From Lepidostoma basale (Eukaryota; Arthropoda; Insecta; Trichoptera; Lepidostomatidae): 64,000 nt of DNA. The position numbers were made by a program, and so were the translations under genes. The notes under the pieces were generated by a model. It was not told the origin of the DNA. It did not search any database and saw only the letters and a list, made by a program, of their open reading frames with translations. Numbering within the stretch: position 1 is the first letter of the stretch; each line of letters opens with the position of its first letter. The stretch is from assembly GCA_022606425.2 (NCBI GenBank), contig JAHDVF020000001.1, positions 558,001-622,000 of the forward strand, in the 5' to 3' direction. Positions 42,740-53,184 of the stretch are shown here, one piece after another.

Positions 42740-43019
42740 CTCCTAGGGGAATTACAAAATCACCAATGTCACAACTTCGATCTAAATAGACCGATCGGTA
42801 TTTTAATTGAAGGAGCCAAGATCTTCCAGACACATAATATATAGTCAATTTATCACTCGCTCAATACGCTATATTTATTTCTAACACATGTTATTTTACT
42901 AAGCAAATTTTACTACGTAGTTATTTTACACATACATTTTACACGCTTCAATTTAAAATGTTTTACACTATTAAAATCATTAGTGTAACTATTAAATGGT
43001 GAAGTTAAAGCATTTATCA

Positions 43020-43300
43020 AAGAACATGTTTTTTTTCGGTGGACCGCACTATCACAGCACACGAACGTACACTCCCAAGTCCATTGGAGGACTGGTGACT
43101 AACATTCAAAGTGAACAAACCAAAAGACGAACTCAGACTGAACGTACAGAGTCGAAAGGCCGCTTTCCCACTTGGTTCCGTCGCGACTTCGGTTTCACGC
43201 CTGTAATTTAGTTGGCAGTAGACAGGTCTATCGGAAGTACGGCGATGCCCAATACGTATGTAAATACTGTCTTGATAAGGCACGCCCATATTCAAAGATT
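43020..43300 (-). promoter_or_regulatory. Candidate 5' UTR exon / core promoter of the Pvr-like gene
   Basis: About 280 bp clearly richer in GC than its surroundings and not matching any repeat seen elsewhere in the window. It lies 280-560 bp upstream of the start codon. On the minus strand it has a TCAGTCT initiator-like match in CGTTCAGTCTGAG; I see no convincing TATA box or DPE. Together with the acceptor-like CCCTAG just before the ATG this suggests a noncoding first exon here. An open frame crosses it but has no recognisable protein. Confidence 0.3.
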
Positions 43301-43552
43301 GTATAATCTTTTGATTGGTCTTTTAAGGTGACCGCGATTTCAATAAATGTGTGCAATCTGATAATTATCTAATTTTCTAGAAGTAAGTTTTTATAATAGG
43401 TACATTAATATTATAACCTAACATTCTCTGTATTCTATTAATACTACGATAATGTAAAGTTATAATAACAAGATAATCTAATGATTTTACTGAAATATCT
43501 TGATAAGTTTATGGTTTTAATAACTATTTCCACTTTTGTCTTTATTTCGACA

Positions 43553-43640
43553 ACGTCCGGTTTCACCTGACTAGCTGGCATCGATAGACTTGACCAGGAT
43601 GTCGATGCCAGACAGCAGGGCGAAACCGGTCGCTGTCGAA
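43553..43640. repeat. Palindromic hairpin element with GAAACCGG ends
   Basis: Inverse halves: CCGGTTTCACCTGACTAG ... and ... CAGGGCGAAACCGGTCGC, with ATCGAT-centred inner arms (GGCATCGATAGA / GTCGATGCC). It shares the GAAACCGG end with 12589 and 17821 but little else. Confidence 0.6.
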
Positions 43641-44329
43641 ATAAATATAAAAATGGAAGTATTTATTATTAAACAGTTGTTATTGTTAAACAGTTTTATT
43701 TAATTGCTAGAATGAATGATTTTTTTTTCTAAATTCTCGCATCGTTTCAGACTCCATCTTCTCTGTGAAGAGATCAGATCTAAATCTATTCGATCGTTGT
43801 TTTATAGTTTATTTTTCTTCATTTTTACCCATTTCAGATTCATGACAGTTAACGATTCTTAACTTTACTTTTACAAATTATATTAACATTTTTTCTGCAC
43901 TAAATTTAAATGTCGTTTTTCTCAACAAGGTAATATACTTAGATTTAAATATTTAATTTGATTAAATATGTGGTATAGATAAACAGAAATATAAATTATG
44001 AAACGTTCACGTTAGATTTCTACTTCGAGAACAGCTGCTAATGCATACTAAACCCTAATTTAGAATGTATGATAGTTATTTTAAGAAAGGTGTGTTCTTT
44101 TTTGGTTAGGAGTGCAGCTGGCTTGTTCAAATAAACGTCCATCAAAACAATTCTCACACACTCGTATGTGCCTATTCTTACACGCAGTAACATCAAAAAC
44201 GTTGGGTTAAGTTCAAAGAGCTTAATGTATTGATTACCGATATTCATTTTCAGTAATCACAGTTTTATGCTCTCTAAAATGAATTCTGTAAAATTATTTA
44301 AAACTGCTTTCAGTAATACATTCTAAGGA
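43641..44329. other. Intergenic DNA, nothing recognised
   Basis: AT-rich upstream DNA of the Pvr-like gene. CACACTCGTATGTG near 44158 is close to the recurrent 10-mer. Confidence 0.4.
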
Positions 44330-44640
44330 AGTGGAGCTGGAAGCTGTGCAGGATGAACATGTGATATTGCAATATAAATTAGATAACTACGAAGAATGTG
44401 GTGAGATAACGTATGTATGATAGATGAAGGCAGATAAATGCGTGGTTAACAAAATTGAGATGGATTGTGTATGGTATATACAATAAATTTGTAAATAAAA
44501 ATCGGTTTTAAGTATGTAAGCAAAGAAGGCCGAGAAAAATATGGCACGATAAAATTAATAAAGTACTTAAAAGCGATCGTGTTTAATGTCGGAAAAATCG
44601 ACGGGCGATCATGATAGAAATCTAGAAAATATATCAAGGT
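44330..44640 (+). pseudogene. LINE fragment, family G
   Basis: Degraded plus-strand match to the family G coding end: GAAGAATGTG, AAGAAGGCCGAGAAAAATATGG and GGAAAAATCGACGGGCGATC parallel 52380-52690. No intact frame. Confidence 0.5.
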
Positions 44641-44689
44641 ATAATGGTTATTACAAATATACTCGTATCACAAAATATTCCTATTATAA

Positions 44690-45150
44690 TAGTTGCTGCA
44701 TGATGTAATGGAGTGAATGGACGAGGAATCGATTGGCAGAGGACGACCTCGCCAGGAGTACCTAAACCAGATTTGCCGAGATATGGGCTGCACCTCTAAT
44801 GCGGAGTTGAAGAGAGTTGCCGAGGACCGAGCGGAGTGGAAGAGGAGATGCGTCGCCTTGCTGTAGACCAATCTTTAGATTGAGACCGGCGATGAATAGT
44901 TGCTAACAAGCAAACATGGATAGGCCATAACTTCAGGCATTCGGGCCTGCTTATTTCTATCGCAGAGGGAATGGTAGGGGCCAGGAACTGCAGAGGCCGC
45001 CCAAGGGACGCCTATATGGACCAGATGATTAAGGACATGTGCTGTGGCAGCTGCACAGAGATGAAGAGACTGGCTGAATACAGGACTGAGTGGAGGAAAC
45101 GAGTGAGCTTGTTGCAGACCAATCCTCAGGATTGTAACCAAGAAGAAGAA
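44690..45150 (+). pseudogene. Two tandem LINE 3' fragments, family D
   Basis: First copy (to about 44885): RGRPRQEYLNQICRDMGC, then ELKRVAEDRAEWKRRC. Second copy (44893-45150): NCRGRPRDAYMDQMIKDMCC, EMKRLAEYRTEWRKRVSLLQ and TNPQD before GAAGAAGAA. Both end in CCAATC..AGATTG / CCAATCCTCAGGATTG. Confidence 0.75.
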
Positions 45151-45185
45151 TGATAATCTAATTACTGGACATTACCATATTTTTC

Positions 45186-45421
45186 TTCTTTCGATGCCGT
45201 GTCAGGTTCCCCCCAACGTTGGCGATCACTGCAGCAAAATCATCTCTATCCTGCGCCACTTGAAATAGGTTCTGAACTCTTGTTATTCCTGTCCACTCTT
45301 TGATGTTCCGCAGCCAGAACAGCTGCCTTCTATCAACTCCCCGACGTCCCTCCACTTTACCTATTAATATCAGTGAAGGAGGTGGTATTTTTCTCCCTTT
45401 AGCACATGACCCAAATACCAT
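45186..45421 (-). pseudogene. LINE 3' fragment, family A
   Basis: GKVEGRRGVDRRQLFWLRNI, then KEWTGITRVQNLFQVAQDRD and AAVIANVGG, ending in an inverted AAG tail at 45184. Same family as 3159-3518. Confidence 0.75.
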
Positions 45422-45424
45422 AAT

Positions 45425-45899
45425 ACCATATTGCTGAAAATCAATTTACAGCAACAGCAGCATGTACCATACTGGTTCATTGCTATGCAATAAACTCAAC
45501 GAGACTGTTAAAAGTAAAATTTTTATTATGCATATTTATTACCAGTAATATTACAGTTAATAGATAAGTTATATCCCTAACATATTCTATCGATGGTAGC
45601 TGGAAAGTTTTTAGCCTTGCAACTTATTAAGAGGCTAAGCGAAAAGTTTTATTTTTGGATGAACTGTTTAGTTTTTAAGGCAGGTGATTTAAAATACAAT
45701 TCTCTCAACATATTTGCTTTATATTAATGATTGGTAGGTTTATAGGTATATTTTCATCTTGACCCTTCAATTAATACATATTCTTTAATTTTAACAGTAT
45801 TTTTAGTTATCTATTTAAAAATATAATACTGGAAAATTGATATATTTTGTTTATTAATATATCTATACCGATAAAAATGTGTTGATAGCAAATATATTA
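45425..45899. other. Intergenic DNA, nothing recognised
   Basis: AT-rich DNA left of the mariner insertion; no gene recognised. Confidence 0.4.
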
Positions 45900-47180
45900 G
45901 GTCCTTACATATGAAATTGGCGTTTTGTATGGGAGGAACATAAAGTTGATTTTTTTTAAATATAATATATTTATTTAATCAAAGTATGTACCATTGCTAT
46001 CTATGCACTTTTGTCATCTCATAGATAGTTCATCGATCCCTTTACTAAAAAAACCATTCGGACGGGAATCAATAAAATCTTTGAAGTCGGTTTGGACTGC
46101 CCCATCGGAGTTGAATTTTTTCCCTTGCAAGAAGTTATCCAAATTTCGAAAAAAATAGTAATCTGTTGGGGCAAGGTCCGGAGAGTACGGTGGATGTCTT
46201 AGACATTCCAATTGAAGCTCTTCTAATTTGGTAGCCGTCTGTTGTGCAGTGTGTGGTCTAGCGTTATCATGAAGCAGCAGTGGCCTAGAGCGATTAACCA
46301 GCCTCGGTTGTTTAGCAGCTAGCTTTTCCATCTTGGTTTGCAGTTGCTGACAATAGACATCTGCCGTAATCGTCTGGCCAGATTTAACAAAGCTGTAGTG
46401 AACGACACCAGCACTAGTCCACCAAACGCTCACAAGTAACTTTTTTGGAGTCAATTTTCACTTGGGGCATGGTTTGGCTGGTTTGGCAGGGTTCAGCCAT
46501 TGCGATGAGCGCTTCCGATTATCATACAGGATCCACTTTTCATCACAGGTAATGATTCGATTCAAAATCCCTTCATTATTGTGCCGGTTGAGTAATGCAA
46601 CGCAGCAGTCAACGCGCGTTTGTTGATTTGCTTCACTCAATTCGTGAGGTACCCACCTTTCAAGCTTTTTCACCTTCCCAATTTGCTTCAAGTGGATTAA
46701 AACAGTTTTATCACTAACACCGCAGCCTGCAGCTAACTCGGACGTGGTTTGCGATGGATCCGCTTCCACAATAGCCTTCAATTCTTCATTATCAACTTTG
46801 GTCTCCGGCCGTCCACGGGGCTTGTTCTGCAGGTCGAAATTTCCAGAACGAAAACGTTGGAACCAAAAACGCACTGTGTTTTCTTTTGCGACACCGTCGC
46901 CATACACATCATTAATCCTTTGAGCCGTTTCTGCAGCACTGGTGCCACGGTGGAACTCGTACTCGTAAATAACGCGATATTTCAAGTTTTCCATTTTGTA
47001 AACTGAGTGACGCAAAGAAAAAAAACAATTGAGGAAAAAACAAATGAATTATAATTTTCGAAACACAAATACTTGGGTAAATAGCTGTATAAATTTGAAT
47101 TTGGAATTCCTAACCAAAGAAAAGATATTTGAGATCAAAGTTGCCAGTACGGCAAAACGCCAATTTCATCTGTAAGGACC
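45900..47180 (-). mobile_element. Nearly intact mariner (1281 bp)
   Basis: 28-bp ends GGTCCTTACATATGAAATTG / GGTCCTTACAGATGAAATTG (inverted) with TA at 45898-45899 and 47181-47182. One frame on the minus strand runs from 47015 to 46014: HTH part (HRGTSAAETAQRINDVYGDG, WFQRFRSGNFD), then ITCDEKW (first Asp), LLHDNARPHTA (second Asp) and PPYSPDLAPTDYYFF (third Asp, 34 residues later), i.e. DD34D. Only two defects: TGA at 46458-46460 and an early TGA just after DELSMR (46014-46016). Near-perfect ends suggest a recent arrival. Confidence 0.93.
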
Positions 47181-47319
47181 TAATATTAGAAAGGATTTTT
47201 TTTATAATACTCGTATATGTCATTATTACATACAATAAATGATTGACTATGATATTATGAATAGAAATAGTTAGCTGAAAATGTAGCTATTTTATTTATT
47301 TATTTGATAAGATGTTTCC

Positions 47320-47885
47320 AAATGAATTGAAGAAGAATTGGACTAAGCTAGGCAGCTTTCGGAAACATGAGTTACAAACCGGAAAATACCGATCAACCTG
47401 AAACGAAAAGTCTATGAAGCCTGCGTTCTGCCAGTTGGTACTTATGGTCTTGAAACTGTTACATTGTCCAAACAAAGTGCCGAGAAACTATGAGTGACCC
47501 AAAGAGCCATGGAAAGAGCCATGTTAGGAATAAGCCTAAGAGACAGAGTCAGAAACGATACGGTGAGAGAAAAAACAAAGGTCACTGACATCATCCACCG
47601 GGTGGCGACTCTAAAATGGCAATGGGCAGGTCACGTAGCCAGAAGCTCAGATGAAAAGTAGACAAGAAGACTGCTGACTTGGAGATCGTGGACGGCGAAG
47701 AGAAGTGCAGGGCGACCGCACGGGCGACTACGGTGGAAGGATGATCTTAACAGACACGTCGGAATAACCTGGATGCAGTCTCCCCAGAACAGAATGACAT
47801 GGAAGCAAATGGAGGATGCCTTTGTCCAGGAGTGGACGGGAATAGGCTGAGGAAGAAGAAGAAGAAGAAGAAGAAGAAGAAGAAT
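47320..47885 (+). pseudogene. LINE 3' fragment, family B
   Basis: Closely matches 57420-57955: GCAGCTTTCGGAAACATGAG, KVYEACVLPVGTYGLETVTL-type thumb, then a break, MERAMLGISLRDRVRNDTVR and a long (AAG)n run at 47850. 5' truncated. Confidence 0.8.
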
Positions 47886-48464
47886 GTTTCTTTAAAACTC
47901 AAAATGTGTCTAATAAACTGGCAGTAATCGAAGTAGGTCAACCGTCAACGTATTTTTTTTTAACTGGCGCCATTAGCTATGGCTTGTATATCTTGATAGG
48001 TAGATAGGAATGTAGAGTGTAACATACAACAAGCGTAAGTAAGAAATTTTATATTGTATCCAAATATTATCAGATTTTTCGGTTTGTAGCAAATGTGCTT
48101 CACCATGAAATGAAGGGTTAAAATAGTGCATATATCAAGCCATCGCCAGATCTATAACATTTTACCCAAACATTATTATTTGTTGAAGTTTCGCATTCGT
48201 GGTTCAGTGCAGATGGTGTTGTTTATGTTTTTGGTTGCTACTTTACACTTCCTGTAAAATGGATAAATAAACAAAATTAGAAGGAAAATAATGTGCTTAC
48301 TTTGGATTTCTTATGACAACATACCTAAGAAAATCCCAAGCGGATTTTATGAGAATACAATTTATAAACCCGAATTTAATTTATTCCATATTACAATAAA
48401 AAATAATTTTGCACGTAGAAGTTCATTGTAAATAATGCTAACCTTCGTCTCAGTTTCAATCCTA
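47886..48464. other. Intergenic DNA, nothing recognised
   Basis: No gene or repeat family recognised. Confidence 0.4.
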
Positions 48465-48605
48465 ATCATTGGTTTTCAGCAAAGTCTTCAGTCTCGTCTT
48501 CCAATGCGCCTGGTCTTCTGCAGTCCTCTTCAACTCAACATGTGAGAGGTAGTTCATGTCATCACACACCTGTTTCAGATATTCCCGTCGGGGCGCCTTC
48601 TATAA
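48465..48605 (-). pseudogene. LINE 3' fragment, family D
   Basis: VCDDMNYLSHVELKRTAEDQ, then AHWKTRLKTLLKTND; cf. 44750-44870. Short and truncated. Confidence 0.65.
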
Positions 48606-48639
48606 TATAAAAAAAAAAACACTTAAAATATGTATTTAT

Positions 48640-49130
48640 AATAAACACTTCTTCTTCTTCTGCAGCCTGTTGTGGCCGTCCACTTCTGGATGTAGGCCTC
48701 CTCACGTACTTTCCACTCCTTTATATATAGAGCGATCCACATCCAGGCACACTTCCTGCGCTTTTCTGGATATCGTCGCGCCAACGCAACTGTGGGCGCC
48801 CAACTCCACGCTTTGTTGTTCTCGGGCACCAGCACAGCAGTCGCCTTGTTCACTTTCATCTGGATCACGAGCGACGGGGCCCGCTCAATGCCACTCAAGG
48901 GTTTCGGCCAACTTGATGGCGTCAGAGACTTTTGTCTTGGCTAGTATGTCCTCGTTTCTGACTCTGTCCCGCAAGCTGATACCCAAAATGGCTCTCTCCA
49001 TTGGTATCTGTGTGACTCTCAGCTTGTTGGCATCAATATTTGCTTTTATTCCATTTGTTGTCCATGTTCCGTCCAGTTTCACCAGTTCTCTGCCATCTTC
49101 TGGGAATATGACATCTCACTAAGATGCCGA
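48640..49130 (-). pseudogene. LINE 3' fragment, family B-like
   Basis: MERAILGISLRDRVRNEDIL, then KVSDAIKLAETLEWH and, after a frame change, a C-terminal EWKVREEAYIQKW and AAGAAGAAG tail at 48650. A subfamily distinct from 57605-57940. Confidence 0.72.
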
Positions 49131-49174
49131 AACCAATTGGAACTATAATAGTAGAACAAGTGGAATAAAACTAT

Positions 49175-49500
49175 TTTATTCTTCTTTAGCTTATTCCCAT
49201 CCACTCTCAAAACCCCCCTCTATCTGCTTCCATGCCACTTTTTCATTTGCAGACTGTATCCAGGTTATGTTGACGTGTCGGTGCAGGTCATATTTTCACC
49301 ATTGTTGCGGTTGCTCTAGTAGTCTTCTTGTCTGTTGTGACACGTGATGTGACATGCCCATTGCCATTTTAAAATCGCCACACGGTGAACGATGTCAGCA
49401 ACCTATTTTATTCTATGATTGTATTGTTTTTGGCTCTGTCTGTTAGGCTTATTCCTAACATTGCTCTTTGTGTCACTGGTAGTTTTTCGGCAATGTATTT
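49175..49500 (-). pseudogene. LINE 3' fragment, family B, degraded
   Basis: Inverse of the family B end: ATTCCCATCCACTCTCAAAA, CGTGTCGGTGCAGGTCATAT, CATTGCCATTTTAAAATCGC. Deletions and frame breaks. Confidence 0.7.
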
Positions 49501-49682
49501 TGTTAACATTTTTATGATCAACGTGTATAAATTATTTTACTAGTAATGACCGTACCAGTCATTAATTTGGGTCTAAAAGATAATCCACGAGTTATTGGGA
49601 ATAATATTGATAACTTAAAATGTTTATATACAATACACCTCTAAACGTGGAAGAAATTTTTTAGACTTATGAATGGTCTGTT

Positions 49683-49773
49683 TGACTCAACCGAAGAGAA
49701 TGGGAAGATGAAACGGCTCATTGGTTTCGAATGACGTCATGCGCTGACGTCACGGTAGCACGATTATGACTCA
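49683..49773. promoter_or_regulatory. Cluster of two CRE and two AP-1 sites
   Basis: TGACGTCA occurs at 49732-49739 and again at 49745-49752; TGACTCA occurs at 49683-49689 and 49767-49773. All four bZIP sites fall within 91 bp of locally GC-richer, apparently non-repetitive DNA about 7 kb upstream of the Pvr-like start codon. A bZIP-responsive enhancer or promoter is inferred; its target is unknown. Confidence 0.35.
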
Positions 49774-49799
49774 CCGATAGCTAGTGGCGGCAGTTCGTG

Positions 49800-50215
49800 A
49801 CGATTTTCTGTAATCTCAAGATAAAAAAGGCATCAGAAGCCTTCACTTTATATTTTGTTTTGTCTCAATGATAATGTTTTGAATCACTTTGTTCACAGGG
49901 GCAGAGGTGACTTAAATGATGTATAATTGTACAATTATTTTAAAGCTTGAATTATTTATTGTATTGCTAGTTCTAATAATAATAAAAAATTGAGAGAAAA
50001 AAACATTATATATTGAAGTCCCGAATGGTGCAAAGAAGCTAACAGTATAATTAAAAATATATACAATATATATAAAAAAAATATATGGTGTAGTGACGTT
50101 TAGTATATAATCTACAATTGGTAAGTATACTTCTTTGTGCAGGGTTATCGAATGATGGAATAATTATTTTATATTATTTTACAATATGATCAATATCAGA
50201 CGTAATATAATGACT
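49800..50215. other. Intergenic DNA right of the bZIP cluster, nothing recognised
   Basis: AT-rich sequence with no recognisable gene. Confidence 0.4.
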
Positions 50216-50262
50216 TGGACTTGGATCTTCAGGTTAATGGCTATTCCTCTTAAGTATGTAGG
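50216..50262 (-). repeat. Dispersed (CAAGTC)n-tailed word, copy 4
   Basis: GACTTGGACTTGGATCTTCA and TTAATGGCTATTCC are the inverse of GAATAGCCATTA...AGATCCAAGTCC in the other copies. Confidence 0.65.
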
Positions 50263-50364
50263 AAACATTGTTTGAAATGTGATTTTGTAGTTGTTTTATG
50301 ATGGGGCTAAATGTATGGCCCTGAGTGCTCCCCCGAAAGAGGGCAAAGGGGGATTTAGGGTTTA

Positions 50365-50455
50365 TGATAAAGTCCTACAAAACTGTCAGGAATGGAAGAC
50401 CAGTTAGGATTGGGATTGTGTATTTAAAAAGTCTGTTCCCGAGGGAAAGAGTAGA
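50365..50455 (+). repeat. Dispersed repeat shared with 32795-32885
   Basis: GTCAGGAATGGAAGACCAGT and AAAAAGTCTGTTCCCGAGGG. Confidence 0.6.
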
Positions 50456-50618
50456 AAAACTTTTTTAATGATTTAAAACACAAGATTTTTAGATCTTGAC
50501 GATCAAGATGTAAACTCAAAAGTGCGAAAAAACAATGTTCTAATTCATAAAAAAATTCGTCTTTATAGAATTCTTCAGTTTGAACACCTTAAGTGTACCA
50601 ACAGTTATATAAAATTTA

Positions 50619-50920
50619 CTAACTAACTAACTAACCATCACGCCGTCTCCCCGAAAGGGTAGGCAGAAAGAATAAACTGTCACACTTTTACTGATGCGGC
50701 ACTTCATCCTTCTCTTTTCGCCCCGCGGGAGACGCGGTGTGATGGGTTGCGAACCTCATCGCCAGCAATAGGCATCTCCCGCGCACACTTCGATCGTCCA
50801 ACACCCACAAAATAAATCTAAAACAAATAATATAAAATACAACGATATAAAATTAAATAACAAAATAAAATTAATTTAACACAAAATGTTATTTTTAGAT
50901 GGTGCCATATTGTTTATTTA
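50619..50920 (-). mobile_element. LINE 3' end, family G
   Basis: ACTAACTAACTAACCATCAC, then GCCGTCTCCCCGAAAGGGTA; closely related to 23724-24040 over its full length. The GTTA tail is at the left. Confidence 0.75.
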
Positions 50921-51598
50921 TTTTATGTTCCACATAACCACCGTTTTTTTTAATTTAGCACATAATGTTTTTTTCGATGTTGCACATGTTGACATGGACG
51001 ATCCGGACTTTTGTGTTTATTTAATTTATGTTTCACTTATTGTATCCACCGTTTTTAAATTAGCTGTAAGTAGGCACTTAACCAGCAAGAACTTTGAAAT
51101 AATATTGAAGAAATTATTCAAATTGTCATTGGAACAAATGAAAAAATTATTTTTACACCTGTCAAAATTCTTTATAAAAACTTTAAAACTAATATAATTT
51201 TAACAGCAAAACAGCACAAACGTATTACGTGTCACAATTAACTATTATAAAGTGCGGCAACAGTTAAATTGACCAAAACAATTCACTTATACGCGAAATA
51301 TCTCCAAATTAACAGGAGCACCACATGAACCAAACCAAATTTTCAAAAACAAAAGAATAAGATTTATATAATGTCAACACTGTGTGCCCGTTCTGAATAT
51401 TGCGTATTTATTTCAAAAATAAAATTTATGTTGTATTTAATAAATTAAACGTGAATTTGAAGTAACCTCAAAATTCTAATAAAATTTAAAAAAAGCAATA
51501 TTTTAATTCAAATATGAATCACACGAAATAAAGGCAAATATCTTCTACCAAGAAATCTTTTGAAAATGGATATGACACTCGTAATCCTATTATTAGGT

Positions 51599-51642
51599 AA
51601 GAATAGCCACCAGAGTTGAACCTCTATAAGCCCGAAGATCCA
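51599..51642 (+). repeat. Dispersed (CAAGTC)n-tailed word, copy 2
   Basis: GAATAGCCACCAGAGTTGAA, then CCTCTATAAGCCCGAAGATC. Confidence 0.65.
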
Positions 51643-51775
51643 AGTCCATGCCTTGGCTGCGCAACATCAGAGACTGGGCTGGAATAACGAAAGAGGAGTT
51701 ATTCCGAGAGACCTATGCCGATGTGATGGCCAACGCCGGGAAACCTGATATGGCACAGGAAGAAGAATAATGCAA
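51643..51775 (+). pseudogene. LINE 3' end, family A
   Basis: PWLRNIRDWAGITKEELFRE, then TYADVMANAGKPDMA and an AAGAAGAA tail. Confidence 0.72.
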
Positions 51776-51946
51776 GGTAATAAAAAAAACTGTTAAAAAG
51801 GTTTTACTTATGCAGAGTGTACGGATCTTTGTACATTTGCAAAAGCTGTGTAAACATAATAAATGATATTAAGAAGACATACGTACGTGGACTTCTCGTT
51901 AAAATCAATAATGTCAACACTGTGTGCCCGTTCTGAATATTGCGTA

Positions 51947-52374
51947 AATCGCAGAAATTTCCAGAAACGCGACTGATTTTACGATTATCGATCCGTCGCG
52001 TCACCGGTGAATTAAAAAGGTGCGAAGTATCAATATTGTGTAACACTACAAGCTAAAGATAAAAATTAACTCTTAATTTTTATCTTTATCCGAACTTAAT
52101 TTAAGCAAAATCCGCTGGTTAATCACTAGATATTTTCGGTTTAGATAAAAAAGAACCAAACTTTATATTTTTAAACTAGTGTATTCAAAGCAATAATTAA
52201 ATAATTATATCGTGTGTAAAGTCGTAAATTTTCAAAATGTATTTGTTGACAAAATGGATAGTTTTTACAATAATAGAAAATAATTTAAATATCTATAAAT
52301 ATTATTTAAATAAATATTAATAATATTATAGTTTAATGCTACTTGATTTATGCTGAAATAAGATCTCTTAGACG
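51947..52374. other. Intergenic DNA, nothing recognised
   Basis: AT-rich; includes TCGATCCGTCGCGTCACCGG near 51988. No feature supported. Confidence 0.35.
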
Positions 52375-52765
52375 AATGTGTGGATAATCTGTGTTTGATA
52401 GAGTGTCGAATGAAAATATAAGAAGTGAATGCTGTGCGAATGTTGGTGTAATGTACAAAATAATGAAAGGATCATTAAGATGGTTATGAAACATGGAAAA
52501 AATGAATGAAGGAAGAATAGTAAAAAAAGTATATGTTAACGATGTAAAAAGAACTAGAAATAGATGAAGATCGAGGAAAACGTGGCACGATCAATAAATC
52601 ATATATTAAATGTCGGCCACGCGAGGAGTCAGAGAAATCGACGCCCGTGCATGACACGATGTATGCATGTTGAGGACACGAGAGCAATATGACAGGAAAG
52701 AAAAGTGTGGTAGTGTGGCAGTGAAGATGGCACTTACTGCCATCTTCTGGTAGACAAAAGATGGC
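52375..52765 (+). pseudogene. LINE coding 3' part, family G
   Basis: LRRMCG, stop, SVFDRVSNENIRSEC, then ANVGVMYKIMKGSLRW and KVYVNDVKRTRNR: the same protein as the minus-strand copy at 53340-53860. Degenerate. Confidence 0.65.
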
Positions 52766-53184
52766 AGTAAATGATAACTAATTATAATATAATAACTCTC
52801 AAAAGAATGCCATCTGAAACAACTGGTTTCATATTATATTTGTCATATTTGTCTAGCTGGAGAAACCAAGTCAATTAAACTCAATGTAATTTAGACAGTG
52901 GAGACCATGATAGGGTTACGATAATACATTGTGAAAAATCGCGTAAAGTTGGGTGAAAGAGATATTGTAGTAAGAAGAAGTATTGAGTAACTGGAAGAGC
53001 TCCACCGAAAACGAATATTTCAGATCAAAGGTTTTCGATGAGTAAAAATAATTTTAGAGCTCTGTTGTTATACTGCTACAATGTAAAGCGATCCCATTTC
53101 CGCCCATTCCGTATTTATAGGCCTATAGCTACAATCGTTCCTGATTGGTATAGACACATTTTTACTCTACAAAAACGAAACAAC

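Larger units (their letters stand above)
51368..51946 (+). repeat. 39-bp perfect direct repeat, 540 bp apart
   Basis: 51368-51406 and 51908-51946 are identical (TGTCAACACTGTGTGCCCGT, then TCTGAATATTGCGTA). Between them lie AT-rich DNA, a (CAAGTC)-tailed word (51599-51642) and a LINE family A end (51643-51775). Confidence 0.9.

Noticed and set aside
43017..43295. 92-codon minus-strand open frame upstream of exon 1
   Set aside because: No recognisable domain; better explained as GC-richer promoter/5' UTR DNA.
48556..49122. Longest plus-strand open frame in the window (188 codons)
   Set aside because: It is antisense to a family B LINE fragment, whose minus-strand frame has recognisable MERAILGISLRDRVRN.
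50886..51197. 103-codon hydrophobic open frame that could look like a small membrane protein
   Set aside because: Its start lies in the family G repeat (shared with 24001-24040) and the composition is what AT-rich DNA gives by chance.
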